DNA of 5,131 bases from Bryobacterales bacterium. Its GTDB lineage: Bacteria; Acidobacteriota; Terriglobia; Bryobacterales; Bryobacteraceae. A model generated the notes under the pieces. The model saw only the letters and a program-made list of their open reading frames with translations. It was not told where the DNA came from and searched no databases. The position numbers were made by a program, and so were the translations under genes. The stretch lies in contig PLRZ01000753.1 in assembly GCA_003164075.1 (NCBI GenBank), positions 1-5,131 of the forward strand, given 5' to 3'. Positions 1 through 5,131 of the stretch are shown one piece after another (positions within the stretch are counted from its first letter, which is position 1; each line of letters starts with the position of its first letter).

Positions 1-1002
1 ATCGATATCGCTCTGCACGACATCACCGGCAAGGTTTTCGGTGTGCCGGTCTGGCGGCTGTTGGGCGACAAGAAACGCGATCGCGTGCGCATGTATTGCG
101 ACACCACCGGCACCTCCGACCCCAAGAAGTACGGAGAACGCATGGTGGCGCGCATGAAGATGGGATTTACCTTCTTCAAAATGGATGTCACCACGAACTT
201 CGTGGGCGTGAAGCCGGGGAATCTGGACACCGCCGGCGTTCCCACCGACAAAGGGCTGGAGTACGGCGGCGAGCTGATCGGGGCCGTGCGGGATGCCATT
301 GGCTGGGATAAGCCGCTCGCGGTGGACGCCGCCAGCCTGCGGTGCGGAACGGTCACCGATGGCATTCGCGCCGCCAAAGCCTTTGAGAAGTACCGTCTCT
401 CATGGCTGGAAGATCTGTTCTACACCGGCGGCTTCTGGCGTTGGAAGGACTTCAAGGAAATCAAGGCGCACACCAGTACACCGTTGCTCACCGGCGAGGA
501 CGGTTTCGGGCTGGAGGAAGGCTTTCAGGCGCTCATCGACAACCGCGCCGTCGATATTATCCACCTGGATCACGGCACTTCCGGGGGCTGCCGCGAGACC
601 AAACGCATCGCCGATTACGCTTATAACCGGGAGCGCATTCCCACGGCCATTCACATGGCGGGTTCGCCGCTGGCTACCATGGCCGCCGTCCATACCGCCG
701 CTACGCTCGATTCCTACATCGCCATGGAATGCCATGCCGTGGATTTCATTTCCTGGTGGGACCAACTGATCACCGGGGTGCCGCATCCGTTGATCGACGG
801 CGGCTACATCGCCGTTCCGGACGCTCCCGGCCTGGGCGTGGAACTGAACGAAGCCGTAGTGAAAGAGCATCTGCGGACGCCCGGCTATTTCGACGCGTCC
901 ACGAAATGGGACAGCAGCATCACCGGTCGCGGCGCCAGTGGACCGTGGCCGCACTTCAACGTAGACGGCGTTTGGGTCAACGAACAGACCTCGGACTACT
1001 AA
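1..1002 (+). CDS. Mandelate racemase/muconate lactonizing enzyme-family protein (enolase superfamily), 5'-partial
   Basis: The frame is open from the first base, and the first residues (IDIALHDITGKVFGVPVWRL) match the conserved ALxDIxGKxxGxPVxxLLG stretch at the junction of the capping domain and barrel. The GTG at 43 is therefore internal, and roughly 60-90 N-terminal residues are missing. Counting from the first codon, the likely active site is K60 in a K-M-D motif (compare the KFDP motif of many sugar-acid dehydratases), metal ligands D109, E137 and E166, a D190/H218 acid-base dyad (HLDHGTSGG, AIHMAGSP) and E243. The C-terminal HPLIDGGYIAVPDAPGLG is the usual barrel-closing motif. Known for the family: Mg2+-dependent proton abstraction next to a carboxylate, giving racemization, cycloisomerization or dehydration of sugar acids in the cytoplasm. 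The exact substrate cannot be read; a sugar-acid dehydratase is my best guess. The bicupin gene starts one base after the stop, which suggests an operon. Confidence 0.95.
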   Translation: MDIALHDITGKVFGVPVWRLLGDKKRDRVRMYCDTTGTSDPKKYGERMVARMKMGFTFFKMDVTTNFVGVKPGNLDTAGVPTDKGLEYGGELIGAVRDAIGWDKPLAVDAASLRCGTVTDGIRAAKAFEKYRLSWLEDLFYTGGFWRWKDFKEIKAHTSTPLLTGEDGFGLEEGFQALIDNRAVDIIHLDHGTSGGCRETKRIADYAYNRERIPTAIHMAGSPLATMAAVHTAATLDSYIAMECHAVDFISWWDQLITGVPHPLIDGGYIAVPDAPGLGVELNEAVVKEHLRTPGYFDASTKWDSSITGRGASGPWPHFNVDGVWVNEQTSDY

Positions 1003-1003
1003 T

Positions 1004-1867
1004 ATGACCAGAGCGGCAATCGTTACCTTGGCGGCAACGTGGTGCCTGCTGGCCGCGGATCCGGTGTTCCTTCGCCGGCAGTTGCCGGACGTCAGGACGC
1101 AGCCGGACGATTTGACGGCCAACGCCAGGGCGGCCTCCTATAAGCCGCTCTTTGGCATCGGCGACCCGGATGCGGACCAACTCAAGACCGTCGCCCGCTA
1201 TGGCGAACTGACCGTCGGCCCGGGCGGCGCCAGCGCCCTCGTAAGCTACCCGGCCGAGGAGCAGATTTACTTCGTCGAGGAAGGCAGCGGAACATTGCTG
1301 TATGGCGACGAGACGGCGCCGCTTAAGAAGAACGACTTCGTCTATCTTCCGGTGGGAACCAGGCACGGAATCGCCAATTCATCGAGCCTGCCGGTAAAGG
1401 CGATCGTAATGGGATACCGGATTCCCGCCGGCACGAACGTGCAGCCGACGCCCAAACTCATGCTGGCGAACGCCGACGATGTGGGACTGCAGATTCTGGG
1501 CCAGCACGGTCCGACTACCCAATTCAAGCTGCTGATGGGACCCACTTCCAGCCGGCGCGACAAGCTCGCGTCGGCCTACGTGATGGATAGCCTCTTCATC
1601 ATGGACTTCGCGCCTGGCGGGACCAACATTCCGCACAATCACCCGGCCGAAGAGGAGGTTTACCTGCTACTGAGGGGAACCGGCGATATGGTCGCGGGTC
1701 TGGACTCTAATGGCCGGGAGGTGCGCCATCCCGTCACGCCGGGCGCGGCGTTCCTCTTCAAGCCCGGCTGCCAGGTGGGCTATTACAGCAATGCCAAGGA
1801 AGGCCAGGAGGGCGATATCATGCTGGCGGTCCGATCGATGTTGCCGCGATCCGGGCGGGGACAGTAG
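1004..1867 (+). CDS. Exported two-domain cupin (bicupin) protein
   Basis: A 287-residue protein. The N-terminus (MTR, then hydrophobic AAIVTLAATWCLLAA, then DP) looks like a Sec signal peptide with possible cleavage near residue 18; TWC is a poor lipobox, so a lipoprotein is unlikely. Cupin 1 spans about 66-140 and cupin 2 about 195-277. In cupin 1 the HxH of motif 1 is replaced (V80, Y82; E86 kept), while motif 2 is intact (P116-V-G-T-R-H121-G-I-A-N). In cupin 2 motif 1 is complete (H211-N-H213-P-A-E-E-E), but the motif 2 His position is V258. Cupin 2 is thus the more likely metal site. Cupins include isomerases, dioxygenases, epimerases and sugar-binding proteins, so no reaction can be assigned. 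The ATG lies one base after the upstream stop with no clear Shine-Dalgarno, which fits translational coupling to the enolase-superfamily gene. An exported product beside a cytoplasmic enzyme may mean uptake or pre-processing of the same compound; this is inference. Confidence 0.92.
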   Translation: MTRAAIVTLAATWCLLAADPVFLRRQLPDVRTQPDDLTANARAASYKPLFGIGDPDADQLKTVARYGELTVGPGGASALVSYPAEEQIYFVEEGSGTLLYGDETAPLKKNDFVYLPVGTRHGIANSSSLPVKAIVMGYRIPAGTNVQPTPKLMLANADDVGLQILGQHGPTTQFKLLMGPTSSRRDKLASAYVMDSLFIMDFAPGGTNIPHNHPAEEEVYLLLRGTGDMVAGLDSNGREVRHPVTPGAAFLFKPGCQVGYYSNAKEGQEGDIMLAVRSMLPRSGRGQ

Positions 1868-1922
1868 GCCGCGGGCGGCGCGGGCACGGTGGTAGAATTC
1901 GAAGACACCGCTTGCTTGCGCG

Positions 1923-1988
1923 CGCGGCTCGGAAAGGTCACATTGAAAGGCACGCACTTGCCTACCGAGCCGCGACCGCGAGGGAGCG
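1923..1988. repeat. GC-rich intergenic inverted repeat, probable dispersed element
   Basis: CGCGGCTCGG (1923-1932) is the exact reverse complement of CCGAGCCGCG (1965-1974): a perfect 10-bp stem with a 32-base, AT-richer loop. A purine-rich tail, ACCGCGAGGGAGCG (1975-1988), follows the right arm. From memory, strings of the type 'accgagccgcgaccg-gagggagcg' recur between genes in Solibacter-like genomes, so this is probably one copy of a dispersed repeat. Only one copy is in the window, so the dispersed nature is not shown here. It could act at RNA level as a structure in the bicupin 3' UTR, but there is no U-tract for intrinsic termination. Confidence 0.5.
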
Positions 1989-2022
1989 TTAGCCCTTTTC
2001 AGGAACCGAAGCATTCCGGGCG

Positions 2023-2178
2023 GTGTCCAAATCTTCGCAACCGGTCGTCCCCGGGGGACGAAGGGACGGCGGCTGGTCACGCTCATTCAGGTTGGCAGCC
2101 TCAGGAGTTCTGACCTTTCTGGCCTGGGCCTGGAGCGCCGTAGTAGCTTTCGGACTATACGCCGTGGCGCCGCGCTGA
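2023..2178 (+). CDS. Possible small single-pass membrane protein (51 aa)
   Basis: From GTG 2023 to TGA 2176-2178 the frame gives a short protein. Its N-terminal part is polar and basic (MSKSSQPVVPGGRRDGGWSR), then about 26 hydrophobic residues follow (24-49, including LTFLAWAWSAVVAFGLYAVA), ending in PR. That is a convincing membrane helix, with the basic N-terminal part on the cytoplasmic side by the positive-inside rule. The open frame begins after TAG 1990-1992, and GTG 2023 is its first usual start. No good Shine-Dalgarno precedes it, which is the main reason for doubt; TTG 2092 is a shorter alternative that gives only the helix. The stop lies 54 bases before the kinase ATG and in the same frame, so this could be a separate small gene or a detached N-terminal helix of the kinase. 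I do not recognise the family. Confidence 0.35.
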   Translation: MSKSSQPVVPGGRRDGGWSRSFRLAASGVLTFLAWAWSAVVAFGLYAVAPR

Positions 2179-2232
2179 ACCCCGATTCATCTTCTGACGA
2201 TTCCGTCCGATAAGTGTTGTGGGGTGGAGCGT

Positions 2233-4908
2233 ATGGCGACTGTTGCGAAAATCTCAGCCTTGGTAACCCCGGCTGCTCTCCTGGCGGCGCCGAACCTGAA
2301 AGCCGGCGTGGCAGTCGGGAGCCTGGCCGTGGCCGGTGCGGCGTTTCGTCCGCCTGGCCTGGTTTTGCTGGGCTTGCTGGCAGGCGCCGGGCTCCTGGTC
2401 CGGCTGGTGTGGTATCTCTGCAGCACGGGGTTCTGGCGCAAGCACCAGACAGTGGAGCGGCAGTGGCGGGTGCTGGCGGAGCGTTACGCGCAACTGCGAA
2501 GCTGCGTGAACGACAGCATCCTGTTGATAGACCAGCAGGGGCGCATCCGCGAGTCGAATGACCGGGCCCTGGAGACTTACGGTTACAGCCGGCAGAAGTT
2601 CAGCGCCTTGTCGATCCACGATCTTCTCTCCGGGGAGCAGCAGCGGGAGTTTGCCGAGGTTTGGCAGGAAGTGGAAGGCCGCGGCTTCGCGCAGTTCGAA
2701 ACGGTGCACCAGCGCAGGGATGGCTCGACGTTTCCGGCGGAGGTGAGCATCCGGCTGGTGGAAATCAACGGCGTGAAGTTTCACCAGAGCATCTTCCGCG
2801 ATATTTCCGAACGAAAACGGGCGGAAGAAGAAGTGCTCCGGGCCAATCGGGCGTTACGCACGCTTTCGGCCTGCAACCAGGCGCTGGTGCGGGCCAGTAC
2901 GGAGGATCGGCTGTTGCACGAGATTTGCCAGGCGATCACCGGAATCGGGGGCTATCCGCTGGCCTGGATCGGCTTCGCCGTGAACGATCCGCAAAAAACG
3001 GTAGGGGTGATGGCGTCCTCCGGACGGGCCTCGTACGTTCTCGACGGTATCAAGGTCACCTGGTCGGAGGACGAGCACGGGCGCGGCCCGCTAGGAACGG
3101 CGATTCGCACGGGCGCGATCACCGTTTGTAAGGATACGCGGACGAACCCCGATTTCGGGCCCTGGAGGGAGCGAGCCGATCAGTTCGGTTTCAAGTCGGT
3201 AATTGCGTTGCCGCTGCGCTGTGAGAAAAGCGTCATCGGAGCATTGATAATCTACGCCGGGGAACCGGACGCATTCGGACCGGAGGAACGGCGGCTGATC
3301 GAGGAACTGGCGGGCGATCTGGCTTTTGGAATCGAGGTGCGGCGGCGCGAAGTGGATCGCGCCCGGGCAGAGGCCGCGTTGCGCCAGTCGGAGGTGCTGT
3401 TTCGAGCCGTATTCGAGAACGCCAACGACGAAATCTATATCTCGGACCTCGACGGCCGGCTTCTGGAGGTGAACGGCGTGGCTTGCCGGCACTTGGGCTA
3501 CAGCCGGGAAGAACTGCTCCAGTTGAGCGTGCAAGATATCGATTGCTCCGCATCCCTCCAGTTTCACTCCGCGCGCACACTGGTACAGGCGCCGTCAGGG
3601 AGCCTTTTCGAGGCGATGCACGTGCACAAGGATGGCTCGCAGGTTCCCGTGGAGATCAGCGCGTGCGGGTTCGAGTACAACGGCATGCCGGCGCTTCTGG
3701 GGGTGGCGCGGGAGATTGCGGAACGGAAGCGCGTGGAAGCCGAGATGGCCCTCCGTGCCACGGAGTTGGAGACGGCGCGCGCGGGCGCGGAGGCGGCCAA
3801 TCGCGCCAAGAGCGAATTTCTGATGCACATGAGTCACGAAATGCGCACTCCCATGAACGGGGTCATCGGCATGACCGGCCTGCTGCTGGAAACCGACCTG
3901 ATCGAAGAACAGCGGGAGCACGCCGAAGCGATCCGCAGCTCCGCCGACTCGCTCCTGAACATGATCGATTCCATCCTGGCGCTGTCCCAAACCGAACAGG
4001 GCAACAGACAACTGGCGCGTTCCGCCTTCGATGTGGTGGAGTGTCTGAAGGAAGCCGGCGAACAGATCGCTCCCCGAGCCCGCGCGAAGGGCCTTGCGTA
4101 CACCTTCGAGAGCGAGGTGCGCAACAGGCAGGTGTACGGCGACTCCGCCGGGCTGGGGCAGATTGTCCTCAACCTGCTGGGGAACGCCATCAAATTCACG
4201 GAAGAGGGCTCCGTGGAATTGCGGCTCACCTCCGAAAAAGACGGTCCGCGCGCGGAGATCTTTCAGATTTCCGTAAAAGACACGGGAATTGGCATCCCGC
4301 CGGAGAAGCTGCCGGTGTTGTTCGACAGGTTCGAGCAAGTAGACTCGTCGCTGGCGCGCAAATACGAAGGCGCCGGCCTGGGTTTGGCGGTTTCGCGCAA
4401 ACTGGCGCAGCGCATGGGCGGCGGCATCACGGTGGCGAGCGAGAGTGGGCGCGGATCGGTGTTCACGCTGAAAGTGCCGCTGGCATTGTGCGCACCGGAA
4501 GCCCGGGAGGACGCGGGCCGTTGGGAGTCTCTCCCTCCGCGGACTCGCCGGGTGCTGCTAGCGGAAGATAACGCGGTAAACCAGAAGCTTGAGACGCGGC
4601 TCCTGGAGAAGCTGGGGTGTCTGGTGGATGTCGCCGCCAACGGCCGCGAGGCGGTGGAGAAGGCGACGCAATTTCAATACGACCTGATCTTCATGGATTG
4701 CCGGATGCCGGAAATGGACGGGATGGAGGCAAGCCGGGAGATCCGCGCGCGCCTGTCCGCCGGGCCGCGCCTGCCAATCGTTGCACTGACGGCCCACGCC
4801 GTCACGGGAGCGCGGGAAGAATGCCTGGCGGGCGGGATGGACGATTACCTGACCAAGCCGGTGCGGCCGACCGACATCAAACAGATGCTTTTTCGATGGT
4901 GCCCGTGA
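2233..4908 (+). CDS. Membrane-bound hybrid sensor histidine kinase (TM-PAS-GAF-PAS-HisKA-HATPase-REC)
   Basis: An 891-residue protein counted from ATG 2233, chosen because GGTGGAG (2223-2229) lies just upstream, though the gap is short. In-frame GTG 2224 would add three residues and lacks a Shine-Dalgarno. Order: hydrophobic region about 7-38, strong helix 41-63 (LVLLGLLAGAGLLVRLVWYL), PAS 83-192 ending FRDISERKR, GAF about 207-370, PAS 381-497, coiled coil about 495-525, HisKA with H-box SHEMRTPMNG (phospho-acceptor H535), and HATPase_c with N-box NLLGNAIKF (N651), G1 DTGIGI 683-688, F-box FDRFEQ, G2 GAGLGL 713-718 and G3 GRG 739-741. The C-terminal receiver has acidic pocket E778/D779, phospho-acceptor D822 (FMDCRMPEMDG), T853 and K875. 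All catalytic residues are present, so it should autophosphorylate and pass phosphate to its own receiver. There is almost no periplasmic loop, so sensing is probably cytoplasmic or in the membrane. No DNA-binding output, HPt domain or partner regulator is encoded in the window, so its target is unknown. Confidence 0.97.
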   Translation: MATVAKISALVTPAALLAAPNLKAGVAVGSLAVAGAAFRPPGLVLLGLLAGAGLLVRLVWYLCSTGFWRKHQTVERQWRVLAERYAQLRSCVNDSILLIDQQGRIRESNDRALETYGYSRQKFSALSIHDLLSGEQQREFAEVWQEVEGRGFAQFETVHQRRDGSTFPAEVSIRLVEINGVKFHQSIFRDISERKRAEEEVLRANRALRTLSACNQALVRASTEDRLLHEICQAITGIGGYPLAWIGFAVNDPQKTVGVMASSGRASYVLDGIKVTWSEDEHGRGPLGTAIRTGAITVCKDTRTNPDFGPWRERADQFGFKSVIALPLRCEKSVIGALIIYAGEPDAFGPEERRLIEELAGDLAFGIEVRRREVDRARAEAALRQSEVLFRAVFENANDEIYISDLDGRLLEVNGVACRHLGYSREELLQLSVQDIDCSASLQFHSARTLVQAPSGSLFEAMHVHKDGSQVPVEISACGFEYNGMPALLGVAREIAERKRVEAEMALRATELETARAGAEAANRAKSEFLMHMSHEMRTPMNGVIGMTGLLLETDLIEEQREHAEAIRSSADSLLNMIDSILALSQTEQGNRQLARSAFDVVECLKEAGEQIAPRARAKGLAYTFESEVRNRQVYGDSAGLGQIVLNLLGNAIKFTEEGSVELRLTSEKDGPRAEIFQISVKDTGIGIPPEKLPVLFDRFEQVDSSLARKYEGAGLGLAVSRKLAQRMGGGITVASESGRGSVFTLKVPLALCAPEAREDAGRWESLPPRTRRVLLAEDNAVNQKLETRLLEKLGCLVDVAANGREAVEKATQFQYDLIFMDCRMPEMDGMEASREIRARLSAGPRLPIVALTAHAVTGAREECLAGGMDDYLTKPVRPTDIKQMLFRWCP

Positions 4909-4920
4909 GCTGGCGGAGTT

Positions 4921-4963
4921 TGGGATGAGCCCGTAGGTGGGGCAGGCGGTGCTCGCCTGCCGC
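4921..4963. repeat. Hairpin repeat, copy A, just after the kinase gene
   Basis: TGGGATGAGCCCG is followed by a perfect 8-bp hairpin: GGCAGGCG (4941-4948), loop GTGCT, CGCCTGCC (4954-4961). It starts 12 bases after the kinase stop. Copy B at 5050-5093 has the same order of elements with diverged bases. The hairpin could protect the 3' end of the kinase mRNA or slow transcription, but no T-run follows, so I do not call it an intrinsic terminator. A 10-bp GC palindrome, CCCGCGCGGG (4963-4972), comes directly after it. Confidence 0.55.
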
Positions 4964-5044
4964 CCGCGCGGGATCAAGCCGATTGCTTCCGGGCAGGAGG
5001 TAAGGAGCTGTCAAGAAATAAACTCCAGAACTCCTGACGTCGTG

Positions 5045-5067
5045 GAAAATGGGCTGAGCCCGTTTTC
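5045..5067. terminator. Possible bidirectional terminator-like hairpin
   Basis: The stem has an A-tract on the left (AAAA 5046-5049), a short GC core (GGG/CCC around CTGAG) and a T-tract on the right (TTTT 5063-5066), the arrangement of a bidirectional intrinsic terminator. The GC core is only three pairs long and the T-run has four bases, so strength is doubtful. It lies 137 bases after the kinase stop and inside repeat copy B. Confidence 0.25.
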
Positions 5068-5093
5068 GTGGCGCAGGCACTCCTGCCTGCGGC
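5045..5093. repeat. Hairpin repeat, copy B, double stem-loop
   Basis: Two adjacent stem-loops. The first pairs GAAAATGGG (5045-5053) with CCCGTTTTC (5059-5067) around CTGAG, with one G-U pair at RNA level; the core GGGCTGAGCCC is palindromic. The second pairs CGCAGGCA (5072-5079) with TGCCTGCG (5084-5091) around CTCC. TGGGCTGAGCCCG (5050-5062) followed by GTGGCGCAGGC matches copy A (TGGGATGAGCCCG, GTGGGGCAGGC). The arms changed while staying complementary, which points to selection for structure or to a mobile palindromic family. From memory, 'gcaggcactcctgcctgc' strings are common between genes in Acidobacteria. Confidence 0.55.
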
Positions 5094-5119
5094 GGATGCC
5101 GCTCGCGAAGAGGGTCGAG

Positions 5120-5131
5120 ATGAGTCTCTGG
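5120..5131 (+). CDS. Possible start of a downstream gene, 3'-partial
   Basis: ATG at 5120 is preceded by AAGAGGG (5108-5114) with a 5-base spacer, a reasonable ribosome binding site, and reads MSLW to the window edge. Four codons cannot show whether it is a gene. It follows the repeat region after the kinase, where a new transcription unit would be expected. Confidence 0.2.

Larger units (their letters stand above)
1868..2222. other. Intergenic region between bicupin and kinase genes
   Basis: About 355 bases without a confidently assigned gene. The 5' part carries a GC-rich inverted repeat (1923-1974). A compact 7+1+7 palindrome sits at 2046-2060 (CGTCCCC, G, GGGGACG). The 3' part can encode a 51-residue membrane peptide (2023-2178). 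I found no convincing -35/-10 pair for the kinase gene; GATAAG at 2208-2213 is the nearest -10-like hexamer and has no good partner. No T-tailed hairpin terminates the bicupin transcript. A 74-codon frame at 1889-2113 runs through the repeat, is rich in Pro, Arg and Gly, and does not look like a protein. Confidence 0.6.

Noticed and set aside
400..1122. Long minus-strand open frame opposite the enolase-superfamily gene
   Set aside because: It is antisense to clearly conserved enzyme motifs; long antisense frames are expected in GC-rich coding DNA, and its product shows no recognisable domain.
1869..1883. Short hairpin CCGCG/CGCGG right after the bicupin stop as a terminator
   Set aside because: Only five base pairs and no T-run follows.
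1667..2086. 139-codon minus-strand frame across the bicupin 3' end and intergenic region
   Set aside because: Half of it is antisense to the second cupin domain and the rest reads through the repeat; its composition is Arg/Pro-rich.
2101..2112. 12-base inverted match TCAGGAGTTCTG with 5026-5037
   Set aside because: About one 12-base match is expected by chance in a window of this size on both strands, and the flanks do not match.
1889..2113. 74-codon frame after the bicupin gene
   Set aside because: It runs straight through the inverted repeat, is rich in Pro, Arg and Gly, and has no clear ribosome binding site or recognisable motif.
2156..2213. Promoter-like hexamers TATACG (2156) and GATAAG (2208) upstream of the kinase
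   Set aside because: Neither has a recognisable -35 hexamer at 16-19 bases upstream.
3483..4571. 362-codon plus-strand frame inside the kinase gene
   Set aside because: Very rich in Arg, Gly and Ala with no domain, and it overlaps the PAS, HisKA and HATPase motifs read in the kinase frame. It is a frame shadow.
4995..5010. Strong Shine-Dalgarno-like AGGAGG after the kinase gene
   Set aside because: No ATG, GTG or TTG lies at a suitable distance; reading from CTG 5008 meets a stop after nine codons.
4877..5080. 67-codon minus-strand frame after the kinase gene
   Set aside because: It is built mostly from the two hairpin repeats and overlaps the kinase 3' end.

Overview
The window looks like a piece of a GC-rich bacterial chromosome. 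The style (a mandelate racemase-family enzyme beside an exported bicupin, a large PAS/GAF hybrid kinase, and GC-rich hairpin repeats between genes) resembles Acidobacteria of the Solibacter/Bryobacter kind. That assignment is inferred from gene content and remembered repeat types, and no search was run.

Layout, all genes on the + strand. (1) Positions 1-1002 hold the 3' part of a mandelate racemase/muconate lactonizing enzyme-family gene (enolase superfamily); its N-terminus lies before the window. (2) Positions 1004-1867, one base further on, hold a two-domain cupin protein with an N-terminal signal-like segment. The 1-base spacing suggests one transcript and coupled translation, possibly a small sugar-acid catabolism operon. 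(3) Positions 1868-2232 hold an inverted-repeat element (1923-1974, with a tail to about 1988) and a possible 51-residue single-helix membrane protein (2023-2178). (4) Positions 2233-4908 hold a membrane-anchored hybrid sensor histidine kinase ordered TM-PAS-GAF-PAS-HisKA-HATPase-receiver, with all phosphotransfer residues present. (5) Positions 4909-5131 hold two diverged copies of a hairpin repeat, and possibly the first codons of another gene at 5120.

The enzyme/cupin pair and the kinase look like two separate units. The kinase has no response regulator or HPt partner in the window, so its output cannot be read here. Nothing here is clearly a new system. The points most worth a second look are the small membrane ORF, which is separated from the kinase by a single in-frame TGA, the complementary loss of metal ligands in the two cupin domains, and the intergenic hairpin repeats.
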